DNA of 64,000 nt from contig NZ_BSRQ01000009.1 in assembly GCF_030268685.1 (NCBI RefSeq), positions 223,693-287,692 on the forward strand. The letters run 5' to 3'. The translations under genes were made by a program, and so were the position numbers. Source of the stretch: Microtetraspora sp. NBRC 13810. Lineage in GTDB: Bacteria > Actinomycetota > Actinomycetes > Streptosporangiales > Streptosporangiaceae. Below the pieces are notes generated by a model, which worked only from the letters and a program-made list of their open reading frames with translations, ran no database searches and was not told the DNA's origin. Shown here one piece after another: positions 1 through 9,715 of the stretch (position 1 is the first letter of the stretch; each line of letters begins with the position of its first letter).

Positions 1-116
1 AACCTGTGAGGGCGCCCGCCCGGCCTCGCCCACCCGTCTGATGCACTTGTCGAGGGCGCCCACCGACTGGTGAAGTGGGACCCTGAAGTGAATCAGGCCA
101 TCTGAAGGAGTACGAA

Positions 117-2111
117 GTGGCCCCGGAAACCCCTGGTCACGGCCCCAGCGGCGCCAACCAGCCGCAAGAGACGCTGTCGAACCTGCTGCAAGAGACCAGG
201 CGGTTCACGCCTCCCGCCGCCCTCGCCGCCGCCGCGAACGTGACCGCCAGTGCCTACGACGAGGCGGCCGAGGACCGGCTCGCGTTCTGGGAGCGCGCGG
301 CCGAGCGGCTCGCCTGGGCCGACCGGTGGGACACCACCCTGGAGTGGACCCCGCCCTTCGCCAAGTGGTTCCTCGGCGGCACGCTGAACGTCGCCTACAA
401 CTGCGTGGACCGGCACGTCGAGGCGGGGCGCGGTGACAAGGTCGCCTACCACTGGGAGGGCGAGCCGGAGGGCGACAGCCGTACGCTGACCTACTCCGAC
501 CTGCAGCGGGAGGTCTCCAAGGCGGCCAACGCGCTCCAGGAGCTCGGGGTGGCCAAGGGCGACCGGGTGGCCATCTACATGCCGATGATCCCCGAGCTGC
601 CGATCGCGATGCTGGCCTGCGCCCGGATCGGCGCGGTGCACTCGGTCGTCTTCGGCGGCTTCTCCGCGACGGCCCTGAAGAGCCGCATCGACGACGCCGA
701 CGCCAAGCTCGTGATCACCGCCGACGGCGGTTACCGCAGGGGCGCGCCCTCGGCGCTGAAGCCGACCGTGGACGAGGCGGTGGCCGAGTGCCCGGGCGTG
801 GAGCACGTGCTCGTCGTGCGCCGGACCGGCCAGGACGTCGCGGCGACGGACAAGGACGTGTGGTGGCACGACGTGGTGGAGCGGCAGTCCGCCGAGCACA
901 CGCCGGCTCCGCACGACGCCGAGGACCCGCTGTTCATCCTGTACACCAGCGGCACGACCGGTAAGCCCAAGGGCATCCTGCACACCACCGGCGGCTACCT
1001 CACCCAGGTCGCCTGGACGCACGACGCCGTCTTCGACCTCAAGCCGGACACCGACATCTACTGGTGCACCGCGGACATCGGCTGGGTGACCGGCCACTCC
1101 TACATCGTGTACGGCCCGCTGGCCAACGGCGCGACGAGCGTGATCTACGAGGGCACCCCGGACACCCCGCACCGGGGCCGCTTCTGGGAGATCGTGCAGA
1201 AGTACCAGGTCACGATCCTCTACACGGCACCCACCGCGATCCGGACGTTCATGAAGTGGGGCGACGACATCCCCGCGAAGTACGACATGTCGTCACTGCG
1301 GGTGCTGGGCAGCGTCGGCGAGCCGATCAACCCGGAGGCCTACGTCTGGTTCCGCGAGCACATCGGCGGCGAGCGCTGCCCGGTCGTGGACACCTGGTGG
1401 CAGACCGAGACCGGCGCGATCCTGATCAGCCCGCTGCCCGGGGTGACCGCCACCAAGCCGGGCGCGGCGATGCGCCCGCTGCCCGGCATCGCCGCCGACG
1501 TGGTGGACGACCAGGGCGTCAGCGTGCCGGACGGCGGCGGCGGTTTCCTCGCGATCCGCGAGCCGTGGCCGTCGATGCTCCGCACGATCTGGGGCGACGA
1601 CCAGCGCTACATCGACACCTACTGGTCCCGGTTCGAGGGGATGTACTTCCCCGGCGACGGCGCCAAGCGTGACGAGGACGGCGACCTGTGGCTGCTCGGC
1701 CGGGTGGACGACGTCATGCTCGTGTCCGGGCACAACATCTCCACCACCGAGGTCGAGTCGGCCCTCGTCTCGCACCCGAAGGTCGCCGAGGCGGCCGTCG
1801 TCGGCGCGACCGACCCGGTCACCGGCCAGGCCATCGTGGCGTTCACGATCCTGCGCGGCAGTGCGGAGGACAGCCCGGACATCGCGACCGAGCTGCGCGC
1901 GCACGTCGCCAAGACGCTCGGCCCGATCGCCAAGCCGCGCCAGATCCTGGTGGTGCCCGAGCTGCCCAAGACCCGCTCCGGCAAGATCATGCGGCGGCTG
2001 CTGCGCGCCGTGGCCGAGAACCGTTCCCTCGGTGACGTCACCACGCTGACCGACAGCTCCGTGATGAACCTCATCTCCGAGAAGCTCCCCAGCGCCAAGA
2101 GCGAGGACTGA
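117..2111 (+). CDS. acs: acetyl-CoA synthetase
   Basis: AMP-forming acetate-CoA ligase, 664 residues, cytoplasmic. It activates acetate to acetyl-AMP and then acetyl-CoA. The adenylation motif [11 protein letters not shown] is present, the family signature [11 protein letters not shown] follows it, and the C-terminal [11 protein letters not shown] carries Lys623, the position that is reversibly acetylated in this family. The length is normal. The GTG start at 117 is supported by a GAAGGAG ribosome site at about 103-109. A strong hairpin closes the unit. It is the first gene of a block that matches M. tuberculosis Rv3667 onward. Confidence 0.96.
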   Translation: MAPETPGHGPSGANQPQETLSNLLQETRRFTPPAALAAAANVTASAYDEAAEDRLAFWERAAERLAWADRWDTTLEWTPPFAKWFLGGTLNVAYNCVDRHVEAGRGDKVAYHWEGEPEGDSRTLTYSDLQREVSKAANALQELGVAKGDRVAIYMPMIPELPIAMLACARIGAVHSVVFGGFSATALKSRIDDADAKLVITADGGYRRGAPSALKPTVDEAVAECPGVEHVLVVRRTGQDVAATDKDVWWHDVVERQSAEHTPAPHDAEDPLFILYTSGTTGKPKGILHTTGGYLTQVAWTHDAVFDLKPDTDIYWCTADIGWVTGHSYIVYGPLANGATSVIYEGTPDTPHRGRFWEIVQKYQVTILYTAPTAIRTFMKWGDDIPAKYDMSSLRVLGSVGEPINPEAYVWFREHIGGERCPVVDTWWQTETGAILISPLPGVTATKPGAAMRPLPGIAADVVDDQGVSVPDGGGGFLAIREPWPSMLRTIWGDDQRYIDTYWSRFEGMYFPGDGAKRDEDGDLWLLGRVDDVMLVSGHNISTTEVESALVSHPKVAEAAVVGATDPVTGQAIVAFTILRGSAEDSPDIATELRAHVAKTLGPIAKPRQILVVPELPKTRSGKIMRRLLRAVAENRSLGDVTTLTDSSVMNLISEKLPSAKSED

Positions 2112-2118
2112 GCACACC

Positions 2119-2149
2119 CCGCGCGGGTCCTCCCGGGGGGCCCGCGCGG
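2119..2149 (+). terminator. hairpin terminator after acs
   Basis: A 9-bp GC stem (2119-2127 with 2141-2149) begins 8 bases after the acs stop codon. Further G-C pairs can form inside the loop. There is no long T run, as is usual in actinomycetes. Confidence 0.7.
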
Positions 2150-2538
2150 TATCGTGCCTGGCGGGCGTGCCAGGGAGACCGACCGGCCGGCGGGGGTGCC
2201 GGTCCTCCGCCGCCCACCGGCGACCCGGAGGATGCGCGTGATCAGCGAAGGCGACGCCTTCCCGCTTCCCCCTCCCGCGCCGGAGTGCCGGTCGAAGCCA
2301 CCACGCTCGACGGATCGTCGGCTTTCCGGTGGTATCGCCGAACATGTCGCCGCTTTTCTCAGCCCAGGCGGCACTTCTCAACCGCGGAGTACAAGCGTGA
2401 TCTCCGTTGACCGGGTAGTTCTGGAGATGACGGGGAGCCGCACGTGCGGGCGCGTGCGCGCAGGGCGCGTGCGCGCAGGGCGCGAAGGAACGGCCCGGGC
2501 GATTGACATCGTCCCTGGCTAGCGATAGGAGATCGTTC
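2150..2538. other. intergenic region with 15-bp tandem repeat
   Basis: I see no convincing gene in this stretch. Two exact copies of a 15-bp unit GCGCGTGCGCGCAGG lie at 2450-2464 and 2465-2479, followed by a partial third copy. An open frame on the plus strand here has no recognisable motif and an R/P-rich composition typical of chance frames in GC-rich DNA. Confidence 0.5.
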
Positions 2539-2997
2539 ATGCCGAACAACGCGGCCACGGAGTCACAGGAAGAATCGCTGGGCGGGCTCGTCGCCCAGGC
2601 GACCGACCACATCTCCACGCTGGTCCGCTCTGAGATCGAGCTGGCGAAGGCCGAGCTCAGGTTCGACGCCAAGCGGGTGGGCACGGCGGCGGGGCTTTTC
2701 GCGGCGGTCGCGTTCATGTTGCACCTGTGCCTGATCCTGGCCTCGTTCGCCATCGCCTACGGGCTGGTCGCCCTCGGCGTGTGGGAGTGGCTCGCCTTCA
2801 CCGTCGTCACCGTGTTCTACCTGCTCGTGGCGGCCGTGCTGGGCCTCGTGGGCTACCGAAGGCTCAAGGGCCTGACCGGGATGCGGCGTACGGCCCGCAG
2901 CCTCAGGCACCTGAAGGACGGCGCCGAGCCCGACGGCCTGGTTCCCGGCGCCGCACGACCGGAGCTCTCCCGCGAGTCGGTGCCCCATGCGTCCTGA
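2539..2997 (+). CDS. phage holin family (DUF1469-type) membrane protein
   Basis: A 152-residue protein with a hydrophilic N-terminus (SEIELAKAELRFDAKR) typical of actinobacterial DUF1469/holin-3-6 proteins, then two membrane segments at about residues 50-80 and 88-112. Despite the name, these are chromosomal proteins of unknown role. The ATG at 2539 has AGGAG at 2527-2531. An upstream in-frame start at 2503 lacks a ribosome site and is not preferred. The gene overlaps the next one by 11 bases, so it is probably co-transcribed with the hydrolase, as in Rv3669-Rv3670. Confidence 0.85.
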   Translation: MPNNAATESQEESLGGLVAQATDHISTLVRSEIELAKAELRFDAKRVGTAAGLFAAVAFMLHLCLILASFAIAYGLVALGVWEWLAFTVVTVFYLLVAAVLGLVGYRRLKGLTGMRRTARSLRHLKDGAEPDGLVPGAARPELSRESVPHAS

Positions 2998-3913
2998 CGA
3001 GTCGCTGGTCACCGTCGAAGGCCCGTGGACCCATCGCGGCGTGCACGCGGGAGGCACCCGCTTCCACGTCGCGGAGGCCGGCGAGGGCCCGCTGGTGCTG
3101 CTGCTGCACGGCTTCCCGCAGTTCTGGTGGACCTGGCGCCACCAGCTCGTCTCGCTGCCCGCCGCCGGCTACCGCGCGGTCGCGGTCGACCTGCGCGGCT
3201 ACGGCGCCAGTGACAAGCCGCCGCGCGGCTACGACCTGCCCACCCTCGCCCAGGACGTCGCGGGGCTCATCAGGGCGCTCGGCGAGACCGGCGCGATCGT
3301 GGTCGGGCACGACTGGGGCGGGCTGCTGGGCTGGACCATGGCCGCCCTCTCGCCCAAGACCGTGCACCGGCTGGTCCCGGTGGCCGCGCCGCATCCGCTG
3401 CGGCTGCGTTCCGCGATGTTCTCCGACCCGCTGGGCCAGCTCAGGGCCAGCGGTCACACCGTGGGGTTCCAGCTTCCGTTCATCCCGGAGATCCGGCTCA
3501 CCTCCCGGGAGGCGGCCAGGGTCGGCAAGCTGCTCGACAAGTGGTCGGGACCGGGCTGGCCGGAGGAGCAGACCGCGCGCACCTACCGCGACGTGTTCCG
3601 CATCCCGAGCGTCGCGCACTGCGCGCTGGAGTACTACCGCTGGTTCGCCCGCTCCCAACTGCGCCCCGACGGCCTGCGTTACGCCCGCCGGATGCGCGCC
3701 GAGATCGAGGCGCCCACGTTGCAGTTGCACGGCGCGCTCGACTCGTGCGTGCTGCCGCGCACCGCCCAGGGCTCCAGCCGCTACGTCTCGGCGTCCTACC
3801 GCTGGCGCCTGCTGGAGCACGCGGGGCACTTCCCGCACGAGGAGCGGCCCGAGCAGTTCGACGCCGAGCTGATCTCCTGGCTCACCGACTCCACCCCCGG
3901 CCATGCGCGATAG
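2987..3913 (+). CDS. alpha/beta hydrolase, epoxide hydrolase-like
   Basis: A 308-residue soluble alpha/beta hydrolase. It shows the oxyanion motif HGFPQ, the nucleophile elbow GHDWGG (Asp nucleophile, as in epoxide hydrolases and haloalkane dehalogenases), and a C-terminal HAGHFPHEE with the catalytic His. The arrangement RGYGASDKP is typical of epoxide hydrolases. Substrate unknown. It overlaps both neighbours (11 bases each side), so it is translationally coupled. Position and orientation match M. tuberculosis ephE (Rv3670). Confidence 0.88.
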   Translation: MRPDESLVTVEGPWTHRGVHAGGTRFHVAEAGEGPLVLLLHGFPQFWWTWRHQLVSLPAAGYRAVAVDLRGYGASDKPPRGYDLPTLAQDVAGLIRALGETGAIVVGHDWGGLLGWTMAALSPKTVHRLVPVAAPHPLRLRSAMFSDPLGQLRASGHTVGFQLPFIPEIRLTSREAARVGKLLDKWSGPGWPEEQTARTYRDVFRIPSVAHCALEYYRWFARSQLRPDGLRYARRMRAEIEAPTLQLHGALDSCVLPRTAQGSSRYVSASYRWRLLEHAGHFPHEERPEQFDAELISWLTDSTPGHAR

Positions 3914-4403
3914 GGATCCCCAGGGCCGCCCGCGCAGCGCGCGACCCCGGGACGAGTACGGCAGGCCGCTGCCGCACGACGCCGAGGGCGTGCCGCGCGT
4001 GCCCGACGACTACGCCCCCACCGGCGAGGAGGCGGTCGCCGAGGCCGTCAGGCTGCTCGCCGAGGAGCGCCCGTTCCACGCGCACGAGGTGCTGGAGGCC
4101 CGTTGGAAGAGCGGCCCGCCCGGCGAGCGTGAGCTCTGGCAGGGCCTCGCGCAGATCTGCGTGGGTCTCACCCACCTTCAGCGCGGCAACCGCCGGGGCG
4201 CGGAGACCCTGCTGTCCCGCGGCGCCGACCGGATCGGCTCCTTCACCCGGCCGACCGGTCCCGCGCCGGACGAGGGCGGCGGCCGGCCGTACGGGATCGA
4301 CGTGGCCGAGGCGGTGCGGTGCTCGCTGAGCCTGGCGGCGCGGGCGGAAGAGGTCGGGCCCGCGCCGGCGATCACTCTCATCAGGCGCACGCTGGGCGGC
4401 TAG
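3903..4403 (+). CDS. DUF309 family protein
   Basis: A 166-residue protein. Residues about 45-115 contain the DUF309 pattern RPFHAHEVLEARWKSGPPGERELWQ followed by GLAQICVGLTHLQRGNRRGAETLL (quoted in two pieces). The biochemical role of the family is unknown. The start overlaps the upstream hydrolase gene. Its stop codon overlaps the stop codon of the converging HTH gene at 4400-4403. Confidence 0.85.
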   Translation: MRDRDPQGRPRSARPRDEYGRPLPHDAEGVPRVPDDYAPTGEEAVAEAVRLLAEERPFHAHEVLEARWKSGPPGERELWQGLAQICVGLTHLQRGNRRGAETLLSRGADRIGSFTRPTGPAPDEGGGRPYGIDVAEAVRCSLSLAARAEEVGPAPAITLIRRTLGG

Positions 4404-5209
4404 GCACAGGTCGGCACGTCCGGCTGGTCGTTGGTGCGTACGGCGGGCAGCCAGGCGTGGCCGCCGGGCACGTTGCCGAGCCTGACCCGGAACCAGCGGG
4501 TCGTGGCGACACCGGTCTCGTCGGCCACCCGGGCCCCTTCGTAGAGGACGCAGTCGGCGGTCAGCACGTCGTCGTGCCACACCCGATGGCTGACCACGTT
4601 GTCGGCCGCGTACTCCTTCCGCGGATCGCGGGCGAGGCCGAGGCTGCACGCGGGCGGGCGGCCCGGGCGGCTCCGGCAGTCGCCTTCGACGTTGAAGACC
4701 CGCACCTGGGCGGTGGCGGCGGTCGCCTTCCCCGCGACCACGGACGGGTCGGCGTCGTCGCCCAGCACGGCGAACGCGGTGACCGCGGTCGCCACCAGCA
4801 GCGCGGCGAGCCCGGCGATCAGCAGCGGCCGGCCCGGCCGGAACCGCGGCTTCTCCTCGGGCGCCGGCTGCGGCCGGTCGGGCGGGGCCTCCCCCGCGGA
4901 CTCCTCCGGCGCCGAAGCGGGCTCCGGCGCCGCCTCCGGTTCGGGCTCGGGCACCGTGGAGCGGGCGGCGTCGGCCAGCGCCCACAGGCGGTGTAACTCG
5001 CGTACCTCCTCATTGCTCGCGCCGCATGCTTTGGCGAATGCGTGCACCGGACCGAAACCGGGCGGAATTTTGGTGCCGGAACAATAGCGGTGCAGGCTCG
5101 AACTACTGGACCCGGTCCGCTGGGCGAGCGCCTCGAAGCTGATGCCCGCGCGTTCCTTCAGCATCCGAAGCCGGGCGGCGAACTGTTCGGCTTCTTCCGT
5201 GCTCGGCAT
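4400..5209 (-). CDS. XRE-type HTH membrane-anchored regulator
   Basis: A 269-residue protein. An N-terminal Cro/C1-type helix-turn-helix (about 10-65, with FEALAQRTGSSSSSLHRYCSG) is followed by an acidic Pro/Glu-rich linker. A single membrane helix at about 152-172 (LLIAGLAALLVATAVTAF) precedes a C-terminal extracytoplasmic domain with several Cys. This layout suggests a membrane-tethered DNA-binding protein, but no ligand is recognised. It is transcribed alone on the minus strand. Confidence 0.8.
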   Translation of the reverse strand: MPSTEEAEQFAARLRMLKERAGISFEALAQRTGSSSSSLHRYCSGTKIPPGFGPVHAFAKACGASNEEVRELHRLWALADAARSTVPEPEPEAAPEPASAPEESAGEAPPDRPQPAPEEKPRFRPGRPLLIAGLAALLVATAVTAFAVLGDDADPSVVAGKATAATAQVRVFNVEGDCRSRPGRPPACSLGLARDPRKEYAADNVVSHRVWHDDVLTADCVLYEGARVADETGVATTRWFRVRLGNVPGGHAWLPAVRTNDQPDVPTCA

Positions 5210-5559
5210 CTGGCCCTCCCTCGTAGGAAAGAGCTGCCCGCCGGCCCTCGACCGGCTGGAAGAGGCGTCCCACTCATATCCCAGCAGGTCAACAGAATGT
5301 GCAGCTCATATTGGATGAAACCATCCCAGCATCCCATGGGGCCGCTTTTCCTTGCTAGGTGTCAGCTTCTGCTGAAAGTGTCTGTCTCGCCTGTCAACGT
5401 GATGTAACCGGCGGGGGCGGAGGAAGCGGACAAGCCTCCTCCCATTGGCGCACGCGTTGACTCGGCGGCAAGGTGACCGGAATGTCCGGTCAATATCCCC
5501 CACGGGGCGAGTGGGCGTTCGGGAAACCGGGAGGCCGCTCAGGTGCGGGACCGCAAGCC
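5210..5559. other. intergenic region, upstream of the HTH gene
   Basis: About 350 bases less GC-rich than the flanking genes. This must hold the promoter of the minus-strand HTH gene. I see no gene, RNA or clear repeat in it. Confidence 0.4.
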
Positions 5560-5587
5560 GGTCACGGCCACCACGGTGGCCGTGACC
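5560..5587 (-). terminator. perfect inverted repeat downstream of marP
   Basis: A 13-bp perfect inverted repeat (5560-5572 with 5575-5587) of GGTCACGGCCACC type, 34 bases past the marP stop. It is likely the transcription terminator for marP. It could also act for a transcript from the other side. Confidence 0.6.
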
Positions 5588-5620
5588 CCACGAGCCGGGC
5601 GGGTGGCCGGGGAAGCCCGG

Positions 5621-6811
5621 TCAGTCACAGTCCTGGGTGTCGACGCGACTGACCGCACGGGCGCCCGCCTCGGCATCGGGAGTGACCTCCTTGGCGGTCA
5701 GGACGTATCCCGTGTCCGGCTGGTCGGTCGCGGCGGCGAAGATGACGCCGAAGACGCGCCCGTCGGTGGTCAGCAGCGGCCCGCCGGAGTTGCCCGGCTG
5801 GACCAGGCCGCGGATCGCGTAGACCTCGCGCACGACCTTCTTGCGGTTGTAGATCTCGTAACCCTCGGCGTCCTGCTCGATGCGGATGCGGGCGGGCAGC
5901 GGGGTGAAGCCCTTGCCCCGGGGGTAGCCGGCGATGATGGCGTCCTCGCCCTTCTCGGCGGTGCCGTCGAAGCGGAGGGCCGGCAGGCTCAGCCCCGGCA
6001 CGTAGAGCACGGCGATGTCGCGGTCGGGGTTGTAGAGCACGACCCTGGCCGCATGGGACTCGCCCTCGTAGTCGGTGATCCGCAACTCCTGGGTGACGCC
6101 CGCGACCACGTGCGCGTTGGTCATGATCCGGTCGTTGGCGTAGACGAAGCCGGTGCCCTCGATCCGCTTGCGGCAGCTCGGCGCGGTGCCCTGCACCTTG
6201 ACGATGCCGTGCCTGGCCCGCTCCAGCCGGTTGCCGCGCAGCACGCCCTGGTCCGGCGGCGGCACGTCGACGAACTGGCCGCCGCCGATCGCCTCGAACA
6301 CCTGCGGGAACTCGGAGGTGTCGATGAACTCCTTGAACCTGCGCCGCCAGTCCTTGGCCGCCTCCGGCAGCGTCTGGTCGACGGTGGCCAGCAGCAGCGA
6401 GTTGTTCACCTGCTGGCTCAGCGGCGGGAACGGCCCGTGCGCGAGTAACCCGCCGATGAGCCAGACCACGACCAGCACGGACAGCGCGCTGGCGAACGTG
6501 CCCCCCACGGCGTCGGCGACCTTGGCCGGCTCCCAGGTGACGTGGCTGCGCACCACCGCGCCGAGCGTCGAGGAGGCGAACTGGCCGATGGTCGCGGCGA
6601 GGAACACGATCACGATGGCGAGCAGGGCGCGCTCGGTGTGACCGTCCACCACCGCGTTGGCGATCGGCGGGGCGATGGCCACGCCGAGGAAGGCTCCGCC
6701 CACGAATCCGACGAAGCTGAGCGCGCCGATGATGAAGCCCTGGCGGTAACCGGATATGCCGAAAGCAACCGCAAGCCCTATCAGGATGAGGTCGAGGAGA
6801 TCACCGCGCAC
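5621..6811 (-). CDS. marP: periplasmic acid-resistance serine protease MarP
   Basis: A 396-residue protein with an N-terminal CvpA-like four-helix membrane domain (about 1-130) and a C-terminal chymotrypsin-like protease domain. The catalytic triad is visible: His234 (TNAHVV), Asp265 (NPDRDIAVL) and Ser342 (GNSGGPL). Cys213 and Cys395 are both present. In M. tuberculosis, MarP (Rv3671c) cleaves the peptidoglycan hydrolase RipA under acid stress. Length and neighbours (Nudix, nth and crp upstream) match that gene. Confidence 0.9.
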   Translation of the reverse strand: MRGDLLDLILIGLAVAFGISGYRQGFIIGALSFVGFVGGAFLGVAIAPPIANAVVDGHTERALLAIVIVFLAATIGQFASSTLGAVVRSHVTWEPAKVADAVGGTFASALSVLVVVWLIGGLLAHGPFPPLSQQVNNSLLLATVDQTLPEAAKDWRRRFKEFIDTSEFPQVFEAIGGGQFVDVPPPDQGVLRGNRLERARHGIVKVQGTAPSCRKRIEGTGFVYANDRIMTNAHVVAGVTQELRITDYEGESHAARVVLYNPDRDIAVLYVPGLSLPALRFDGTAEKGEDAIIAGYPRGKGFTPLPARIRIEQDAEGYEIYNRKKVVREVYAIRGLVQPGNSGGPLLTTDGRVFGVIFAAATDQPDTGYVLTAKEVTPDAEAGARAVSRVDTQDCD

Positions 6812-6966
6812 CCCTCAACCGTATCCAGCCCCGAAGCTCCTTGTGCGCTTCCCGTCGAACGTGACGCTCCGGATGGTGCCGGGACACGCCGTCCGACGAC
6901 AGCGCGTTTGCGAACACACCGGGCACGAGCACGGCTCGGACGGCATCGCGTGGTTATCGTTACAGC

Positions 6967-7503
6967 ATGGCATCGATCGGGGGAACGGTGCGGGATCTCA
7001 TCCAGGCCGCCCTGGCGGACGCGGATCCCGACGGAGCGGCCCGGTGGCAGGCCATCACGCTGCTTCAGGCGCGGGGGGACCAGGAGACCTTCACCGAGGC
7101 ACGCCGGCTGTGCGGCGCGGGCACCAGCGAGGAGCGCGTCCTCGGCGTCGACATCCTCGGCCAGCTCGGCCGCCCCGGCCTGCCCTTCGCGGGCAGGAGC
7201 CTGCCCCTGCTGCGCCGCGTCGCCGCGGCCGACCACGACCCGATGGTGCTGTACTCCGTGCTCATCACCTTCGGCCACCTGAAGGACCCGCGCGCCCTGC
7301 CGTCGGTGATCGAGCTGGCCGGCCACGAGGACCCGAGGGTGCGGTACGGCGCGGCCTACGCCCTGCCCAACGTGCTCGGCGAACCTCCCGACGAGGAGGG
7401 CCTGCGGGTCCTCACCCGCCTGACCGACGACCCCGACGGCGACGTGGCCGACTGGGCGGCGCTTGGCCTGGCCCTGGCCTGCGGCGACGACGTGGAGGAC
7501 TGA
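6967..7503 (+). CDS. HEAT-repeat domain protein
   Basis: A 178-residue soluble alpha-helical solenoid. Repeating units such as DPMVLYSVLITFGHLKDPRALP and DPRVRYGAAYALPNVL match HEAT repeats (roughly four). Such proteins act as scaffolds; no partner is evident. It converges on the Nudix gene with a 4-base gap. It has no obvious counterpart in the mycobacterial version of this block, so it may be a lineage insertion. Confidence 0.8.
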   Translation: MASIGGTVRDLIQAALADADPDGAARWQAITLLQARGDQETFTEARRLCGAGTSEERVLGVDILGQLGRPGLPFAGRSLPLLRRVAAADHDPMVLYSVLITFGHLKDPRALPSVIELAGHEDPRVRYGAAYALPNVLGEPPDEEGLRVLTRLTDDPDGDVADWAALGLALACGDDVED

Positions 7504-7507
7504 CCCC

Positions 7508-8188
7508 TCAGGACACCGCCCGGCCCCTCGCGGCCAGCCGCGGCACGTCGGCCGGCAGGTCCTCGACGCGGTCGCGGTCCCACGGCCGCTCGAAGCCGCC
7601 GGCGGTGAGCACGCCGTCCAGGACGCCCGCCGTGAAGCCCCACACCAGCAGCCCCCTGACCCGGAAGGCCGACCCGACGTAACCGCTCGGATGCCGCAGC
7701 CGCAGCCGGTTGGCGGGATCGACCAGCTCGGCGACCGGCACCCGCTCCACCGCCTCCACCTCGTCCGGGGCGGCGGGATGCACGGCGCACGGGGTGTGCC
7801 ACCAGCCGAGCACCGGCGTCACCCGGTTGTCGCTGTGCGCGACGTACAGCTCCGGCATGGTGCCCACCACACGCACGCCGGCGGGTTCGAGCCCGGTCTC
7901 CTCCTCGGCCTCGCGCAGCGCGGCGGCGATCGGCCCGCCGTCGCCCGGCTCGATGCCGCCGCCGGGGAAGGCGGGCTGCCCGGGGTGCATCCTGCCGCGC
8001 GAGCTGCGCTGGATGAGCAGGACGTCCGGCCCGTGCGCGTTCTCCTCGCCGAAGAGCAGCAGGACGGCGGCGTGGCGCCCCTTCCCTACGGGCGGGCGCA
8101 GCTCCGGCGGCACCGGCCGCTGCACGGCACGCGCGGTCAGCTGTTCCAGCCATGCGGGGGCGGGGGATTGATCGTGTGGATCGGTCAA
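7508..8188 (-). CDS. Nudix hydrolase, CoA pyrophosphatase-type
   Basis: A 226-residue Nudix protein. The box reads GGGIEPGD followed by [11 protein letters not shown], the form seen in CoA pyrophosphatases of the NUDT7/YeaB group, which cleave CoA to 4'-phosphopantetheine and 3',5'-ADP. I choose the TTG start at 8188: it overlaps the nth stop (TTGA) and no ATG or GTG lies near the first conserved residues. The open frame extends further upstream only as a shadow of nth. It corresponds to Rv3672c; the thioredoxin-like gene usually between it and nth is missing. Confidence 0.8.
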   Translation of the reverse strand: MTDPHDQSPAPAWLEQLTARAVQRPVPPELRPPVGKGRHAAVLLLFGEENAHGPDVLLIQRSSRGRMHPGQPAFPGGGIEPGDGGPIAAALREAEEETGLEPAGVRVVGTMPELYVAHSDNRVTPVLGWWHTPCAVHPAAPDEVEAVERVPVAELVDPANRLRLRHPSGYVGSAFRVRGLLVWGFTAGVLDGVLTAGGFERPWDRDRVEDLPADVPRLAARGRAVS

Positions 8189-8907
8189 GAGAAGGGTCCC
8201 GTCCGGACGAGTTTGGCCGCTTCGGCCTGGTCTGTGGGGCCCGTGCCGTACGACGGGCAGAGTGCGGCCAGCGGGCAGGCGCCGCAGGCGGGCTTGCGGG
8301 CGTGGCAGATCCGGCGGCCGTGCCAGATCAGGCGGTGGGACAGCATGGTCCACTCGCCCCGCGGGATCAGGTCGCCGATGATGTGCTCGATCTTGACGGG
8401 GTCGGTCTCCGTGGTCCAGCCGAAGCGGCGGGTCAGCCGCTGGAAGTGGGTGTCGACGGTGATGCCGGGCACGCCGAAGGCGTTGCCGAGCACGACGTTG
8501 GCGGTCTTGCGGCCGACGCCGGGCAGCTTGACGAGGTCCTTCAGCCTGCCGGGCACCTCGCCGCCGTGCCGCTCGCACAGGCCCTGGGCCATGCCGATGA
8601 TGCTCGTCGTCTTGGCCCGGAAGAACCCGGTGGACCGGATCATCTCCTCCAGCTCAGCCCGGTCCGCGCCCGCATACGCTTCCGCTGTCCGATATTTCGC
8701 AAATACGACCGGTGTCACCATATTTACCCGTTTGTCCGTACACTGTGCGGAGAGGATCGTGGCGACCAGGAGTTCGAGAGGGTTGGCGAAGTCGAGCTCG
8801 CAATGGGCGTCAGGATAGGTCTCCGCCAGGATCCGGTTCATCCGCCTGGCGCGACGCACGAGAGCGAGACGTGATTCCCCAGCCGGGGCGACTGCTTGAC
8901 GGGGCAC
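8185..8907 (-). CDS. nth: endonuclease III
   Basis: A 240-residue base-excision repair DNA glycosylase/AP lyase for oxidised pyrimidines. The helix-hairpin-helix [12 protein letters not shown] includes the catalytic Lys. The catalytic Asp is in TVDTH. The C-terminal C-x6-C-x2-C-x5-C ligands of the [4Fe-4S] cluster are intact ([17 protein letters not shown]). The start is GTG with no clear ribosome site. It is coupled to the downstream Nudix gene and diverges from crp. Confidence 0.96.
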   Translation of the reverse strand: MPRQAVAPAGESRLALVRRARRMNRILAETYPDAHCELDFANPLELLVATILSAQCTDKRVNMVTPVVFAKYRTAEAYAGADRAELEEMIRSTGFFRAKTTSIIGMAQGLCERHGGEVPGRLKDLVKLPGVGRKTANVVLGNAFGVPGITVDTHFQRLTRRFGWTTETDPVKIEHIIGDLIPRGEWTMLSHRLIWHGRRICHARKPACGACPLAALCPSYGTGPTDQAEAAKLVRTGPFS

Positions 8908-9030
8908 CGCAACAGCCTACGCGGGTAGCCCGGCAAGAGCCGCCGGGTGGGGTACGTCACAATGGCTGCGTGTGCATCGGCGAGCCGGCCCGAGGAGCCG
9001 CGCGAGCACGAGCTTACTCATGGAGGCACT

Positions 9031-9711
9031 GTGAACACCGACGACGTGCTGGGCAAGGCCCCCTTGTTCGCCGCGCTCGACCGTGAGGGGGCCGCAGCCC
9101 TGCGGACGAGCATCTCGGAGGTCGAGCTCCACAAGGGGCGGACACTCTTCAGCGAGGGCGAGACAGGGGACCGGCTCTACGTCGTGCTCGAAGGCAAGAT
9201 CAAGCTTTCCCGCACCTCCCCCGACGGCCGGGAGAACCTGCTGAGCGTCCTCGGACCGGGCGAGATGTTCGGCGAGCTGTCCCTCTTCGACCCGCGCCCG
9301 CGCACAGCGAGCGCGACCGCACTCACCGACGTACGGCTGGCCGGGCTCGGCCACGACGACCTGCGCCCCTGGCTCACCGGCCGTCCCGAGGTGGCCCTGC
9401 ACCTGCTGCGCGCCCTGGCCCAGCGGCTCCGCCGGACCAACGACGTGCTGGCCGACCTGGTCTTCACCGACGTGCCCGGCCGGGTGGCCAAACAGCTGCT
9501 CGACCTCGCCGACCGGTTCGGCCAGCGGATGGACGACGGCCTGCGGGTGCACCACGACCTGACCCAGGAGGAGCTGGCCCAGCTCGTGGGCGCTTCCCGG
9601 GAGACCGTGAACAAGGCCCTGGCCGACTTCGCCCAGCGCGGCTGGCTGCGGATCGAGGCCAAGGCCGTGGTCATCATGGACATGGAGCGCCTGTACAACC
9701 GCTCCCGCTAG
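9031..9711 (+). CDS. crp: cAMP receptor-type regulator Crp
   Basis: A 226-residue Crp/Fnr-family transcription factor. An N-terminal cyclic-nucleotide domain (GELSLFDPRPRTASA phosphate-binding cassette) is followed by a C-terminal winged helix (THDLTQEE-like start, VGASRETVNKALADF recognition helix). It is very close in pattern to mycobacterial Crp (Rv3676), including LRRTNDVLADLVFTDVPGR. I place the start at GTG 9031 with GGAGG at 9022-9026; the longer frame from 8947 adds a non-conserved N-terminus. Confidence 0.93.
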   Translation: MNTDDVLGKAPLFAALDREGAAALRTSISEVELHKGRTLFSEGETGDRLYVVLEGKIKLSRTSPDGRENLLSVLGPGEMFGELSLFDPRPRTASATALTDVRLAGLGHDDLRPWLTGRPEVALHLLRALAQRLRRTNDVLADLVFTDVPGRVAKQLLDLADRFGQRMDDGLRVHHDLTQEELAQLVGASRETVNKALADFAQRGWLRIEAKAVVIMDMERLYNRSR

Positions 9712-9715
9712 GGGT

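Noticed and set aside
2154..2522. Plus-strand frame after acs
   Set aside because: R/P-rich, no motif, covers the terminator side and tandem repeat.
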